This document shows, one piece after another, positions 31,386-32,866 of a stretch of DNA of 32,866 bases (position 1 is its first letter; the number at the start of each line of letters is the position of its first letter). The stretch spans positions 1 to 32,866 of the forward strand of contig JAITFI010000053.1 in NCBI GenBank assembly GCA_031281485.1, written 5' to 3'. The notes beneath the pieces were generated by a model. The model saw nothing but the letters and a program-made list of their open reading frames with translations. It was not told where the DNA came from and ran no database searches. Origin of the DNA: Chitinispirillales bacterium. GTDB lineage: Bacteria; Fibrobacterota; Chitinivibrionia; Chitinivibrionales; Chitinispirillaceae. Made by a program: the position numbers and the translations under genes.

Positions 31386-31411
31386 TAGGCATTTGACACG
31401 TATAATATAAT
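31376..31411 (+). promoter_or_regulatory. Candidate promoter of alaA
   Basis: TTGACT at 31376-31381, in the repeat end, is followed after 19 bases by TATAAT at 31401-31406; a second TATAAT overlaps at 31406-31411. A perfect TTGACA at 31393-31398 is too close to these to be their partner. The leader to the ATG at 31509 would be about 95 bases. Confidence 0.4.
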
Positions 31412-31508
31412 TGATGGCGCCGGCGCGTCAAAAAAAATTTTCACCAACCCCACAGCGACAATGTATTTTATGTATTTGCTTAAACCGACCAACGCCAAGG
31501 AGCGTAAA

Positions 31509-32726
31509 ATGGCCATAATAAAGAAATCGACGAAGTTAGACAACGTCCTCTACGACATCCGCGGCCCCGTCGTAGACGAGGCCAAGCGGCTTGAGGATGA
31601 GGGGTACCAGATACTCAAGCTGAACACGGGCAACCCCGCGCCGTTCGGGCTGATGGCGCCCGACGAGATCATCCACGACATGGTGCTCAACCTGACCAAG
31701 TCGGAGGGCTACTGCGACTCGAAGGGGCTGTTCACGGCGCGTAAGGCGATCATGCAGTACTGCCAGCAGAAGAATATCCGCAACGTCGATATAGAGGACA
31801 TTTACATCGGCAACGGCGCGAGCGAGGTTATCCAAGTGGCCACGCAGGCGCTCTTAAACAGCGGCGACGAACTGCTCATCCCCACGCCCGACTATCCGCT
31901 TTGGACGGCCGCCACAAACCTCTCCGGGGGCAAGGCCGTGCACTACCTCTGCGACGAGGTGGCGAACTGGTACCCCGACATAAACGACATCAAGGCCAAG
32001 ATCACGCCCCGCACCCGCGGAATCGTGGTCATAAACCCCAACAACCCGACGGGGGCGCTATATCCGGTCGAGATACTCAATCAGATAATCGAGGTCGCCC
32101 GAGAACACGACCTGATCGTCTTCGCGGACGAAATCTACGACAAAATCCTCTACGACGACGGGGAGCACACCGCGCTGGCCTCCTTAGCAGACGATCTCCT
32201 CTTCGTCACGTTCAACGGCCTCTCGAAGGCCTACCGCGTGGCGGGCTTCAGGGTGGGCTGGATGGTGGTCAGCGGCAGGAAGGAGAACGCCAAGGACTAC
32301 TGCGAGGGGCTGACGATGCTCTCCTCGATGCGCCTATGCAGCAACGTCCCCGGGCAGTCGATCATCCAGACGGCGCTGGGCGGCTACCAAAGCATATACG
32401 ACCTGACCCGCGAGGGCGGGCGTCTGCGGGAGCAGCGCGACATCTGCTACAAAATGCTCTCGGACATCCCCGGCATCTCCTGCACCAAGCCGCAGGCGGC
32501 CTTCTACACCTTCCCGAAGGTGGACGTAAAAAAATTCAACATCACCGACGACGAGAAGATGGTCTACGACCTGCTGCGCAGCGAGCGCATCCTAATGATC
32601 CACGGCGGAGGCTTCAACTGGCCGCAACCCGACCACTTCAGGGTGGTCTACTTGCCGTGCCCGGAAGACCTTATGGAAGCTATGAATAGGATTACAAGGT
32701 TTTTCTCTACATATAAACAACAATGA
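31509..32726 (+). CDS. alaA: Glutamate-pyruvate (alanine) aminotransferase, AlaA-like
   Basis: A 405-residue PLP-dependent class I aminotransferase, the same length as E. coli AlaA. The ATG at 31509 is chosen because AAGGAG lies 6 bases upstream; the frame stays open further up without a ribosome site. GNGASEVIQ, INPNNPTGALY, FADEIYDKILYD and NGLSKAYRVAGFRVGW are present, K240 being the PLP lysine. It should make alanine from pyruvate and glutamate. It is the only plus-strand gene of the window, read away from the housekeeping run, and a repeat follows within a few bases of its stop. Confidence 0.94.
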   Translation: MAIIKKSTKLDNVLYDIRGPVVDEAKRLEDEGYQILKLNTGNPAPFGLMAPDEIIHDMVLNLTKSEGYCDSKGLFTARKAIMQYCQQKNIRNVDIEDIYIGNGASEVIQVATQALLNSGDELLIPTPDYPLWTAATNLSGGKAVHYLCDEVANWYPDINDIKAKITPRTRGIVVINPNNPTGALYPVEILNQIIEVAREHDLIVFADEIYDKILYDDGEHTALASLADDLLFVTFNGLSKAYRVAGFRVGWMVVSGRKENAKDYCEGLTMLSSMRLCSNVPGQSIIQTALGGYQSIYDLTREGGRLREQRDICYKMLSDIPGISCTKPQAAFYTFPKVDVKKFNITDDEKMVYDLLRSERILMIHGGGFNWPQPDHFRVVYLPCPEDLMEAMNRITRFFSTYKQQ

Positions 32727-32730
32727 TTAA

Positions 32731-32866
32731 ATCAAAATCTTTTTAAATCAAATTCTTTTTTAGACGAAAGGGCGCGATAAATCGCGCCCTTTCATAGGAT
32801 ATGCGGGGCTAAACCCCGCATATAAAGTCAACGTCAAAAGAAAAAAGCCTTTGACTTTGATTTTGA
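32731..32866 (+). repeat. Modular palindromic intergenic repeat at the right edge
   Basis: An A module (32731-32766) begins five bases past the alaA stop. A GC-rich hairpin with a perfect 12-bp stem (AAAGGGCGCGAT, 32767-32778, with 32781-32792) is followed by module C (32794-32823; stem 32799-32808 with 32814-32823). A tail follows (AACGTCAAAA and GCCTTTGAC) that matches parts of 111-186. The unit is cut by the window edge. Confidence 0.85.

Noticed and set aside
32767-32823. Rho-independent terminator of alaA
   Set aside because: The hairpins are strong but no T-run follows either one; they fit the repeat family better, though they may still influence 3' ends.

Overview
The window looks like a chromosomal segment of a Fibrobacterota bacterium (Fibrobacter relatives from rumen, termite gut and similar habitats). 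The main reasons are a roughly 1050-residue lipoprotein with carbohydrate-binding modules in front of a GH51 catalytic domain, the architecture I recall for Fibrobacter succinogenes endoglucanase F/Cel51A; outer-membrane barrels and many lipoproteins, so a diderm; and no SusC/SusD pair despite clear glycan use. The assignment is inference from gene content. No rRNA, tRNA, CRISPR array or intact insertion sequence was seen. All genes but the last read on the minus strand.

Positions 1-4059 hold a dense patch of palindromic intergenic repeats, two exported lipocalin-like proteins (376-1395 and 1521-2171) and, between them, what appears to be a complete type II hammerhead self-cleaving ribozyme in the 5' leader of the first protein (core 1418-1478, minus strand). 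Next is an AAA-ATPase-like/PD-(D/E)XK nuclease protein (2335-4059). It ends a three-gene run with a PTS enzyme I (4082-5881) and a glycogen phosphorylase homologue (5913-8318). The phosphorylase keeps the PLP lysine but has lost several residues required for catalysis, so it may be a pseudo-enzyme or regulator. A 410-base gap with a composite palindromic repeat separates it from a small HTH protein with a histone-like basic tail (8729-9046).

Positions 9113-23157 form a probable eight-gene operon, read from 23068 down to a terminator at 9113: substrate-binding lipoprotein, two permeases and two ATPases of the oligopeptide/oligosaccharide ABC class, two large outer-membrane barrels with N-terminal coiled coils, and the GH51 lipoprotein. 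It reads as a cellulose/beta-glucan utilisation locus: cleavage by the lipoprotein, outer-membrane passage through the barrels, inner-membrane import by the ABC system. A promoter with a 16-bp spacer lies in front.

Positions 23176-31260 are mostly housekeeping: trpS; pal with very long proline runs and its own promoter and terminator; aroB; a Lol lipoprotein exporter (ATPase plus one permease); lysS; a 40-residue membrane protein; a Sua5-type tRNA modification enzyme; and a small lipoprotein. A palindromic repeat occupies the divergent region before alaA (31509-32726), the only plus-strand gene, which is followed by another repeat copy at the window edge.
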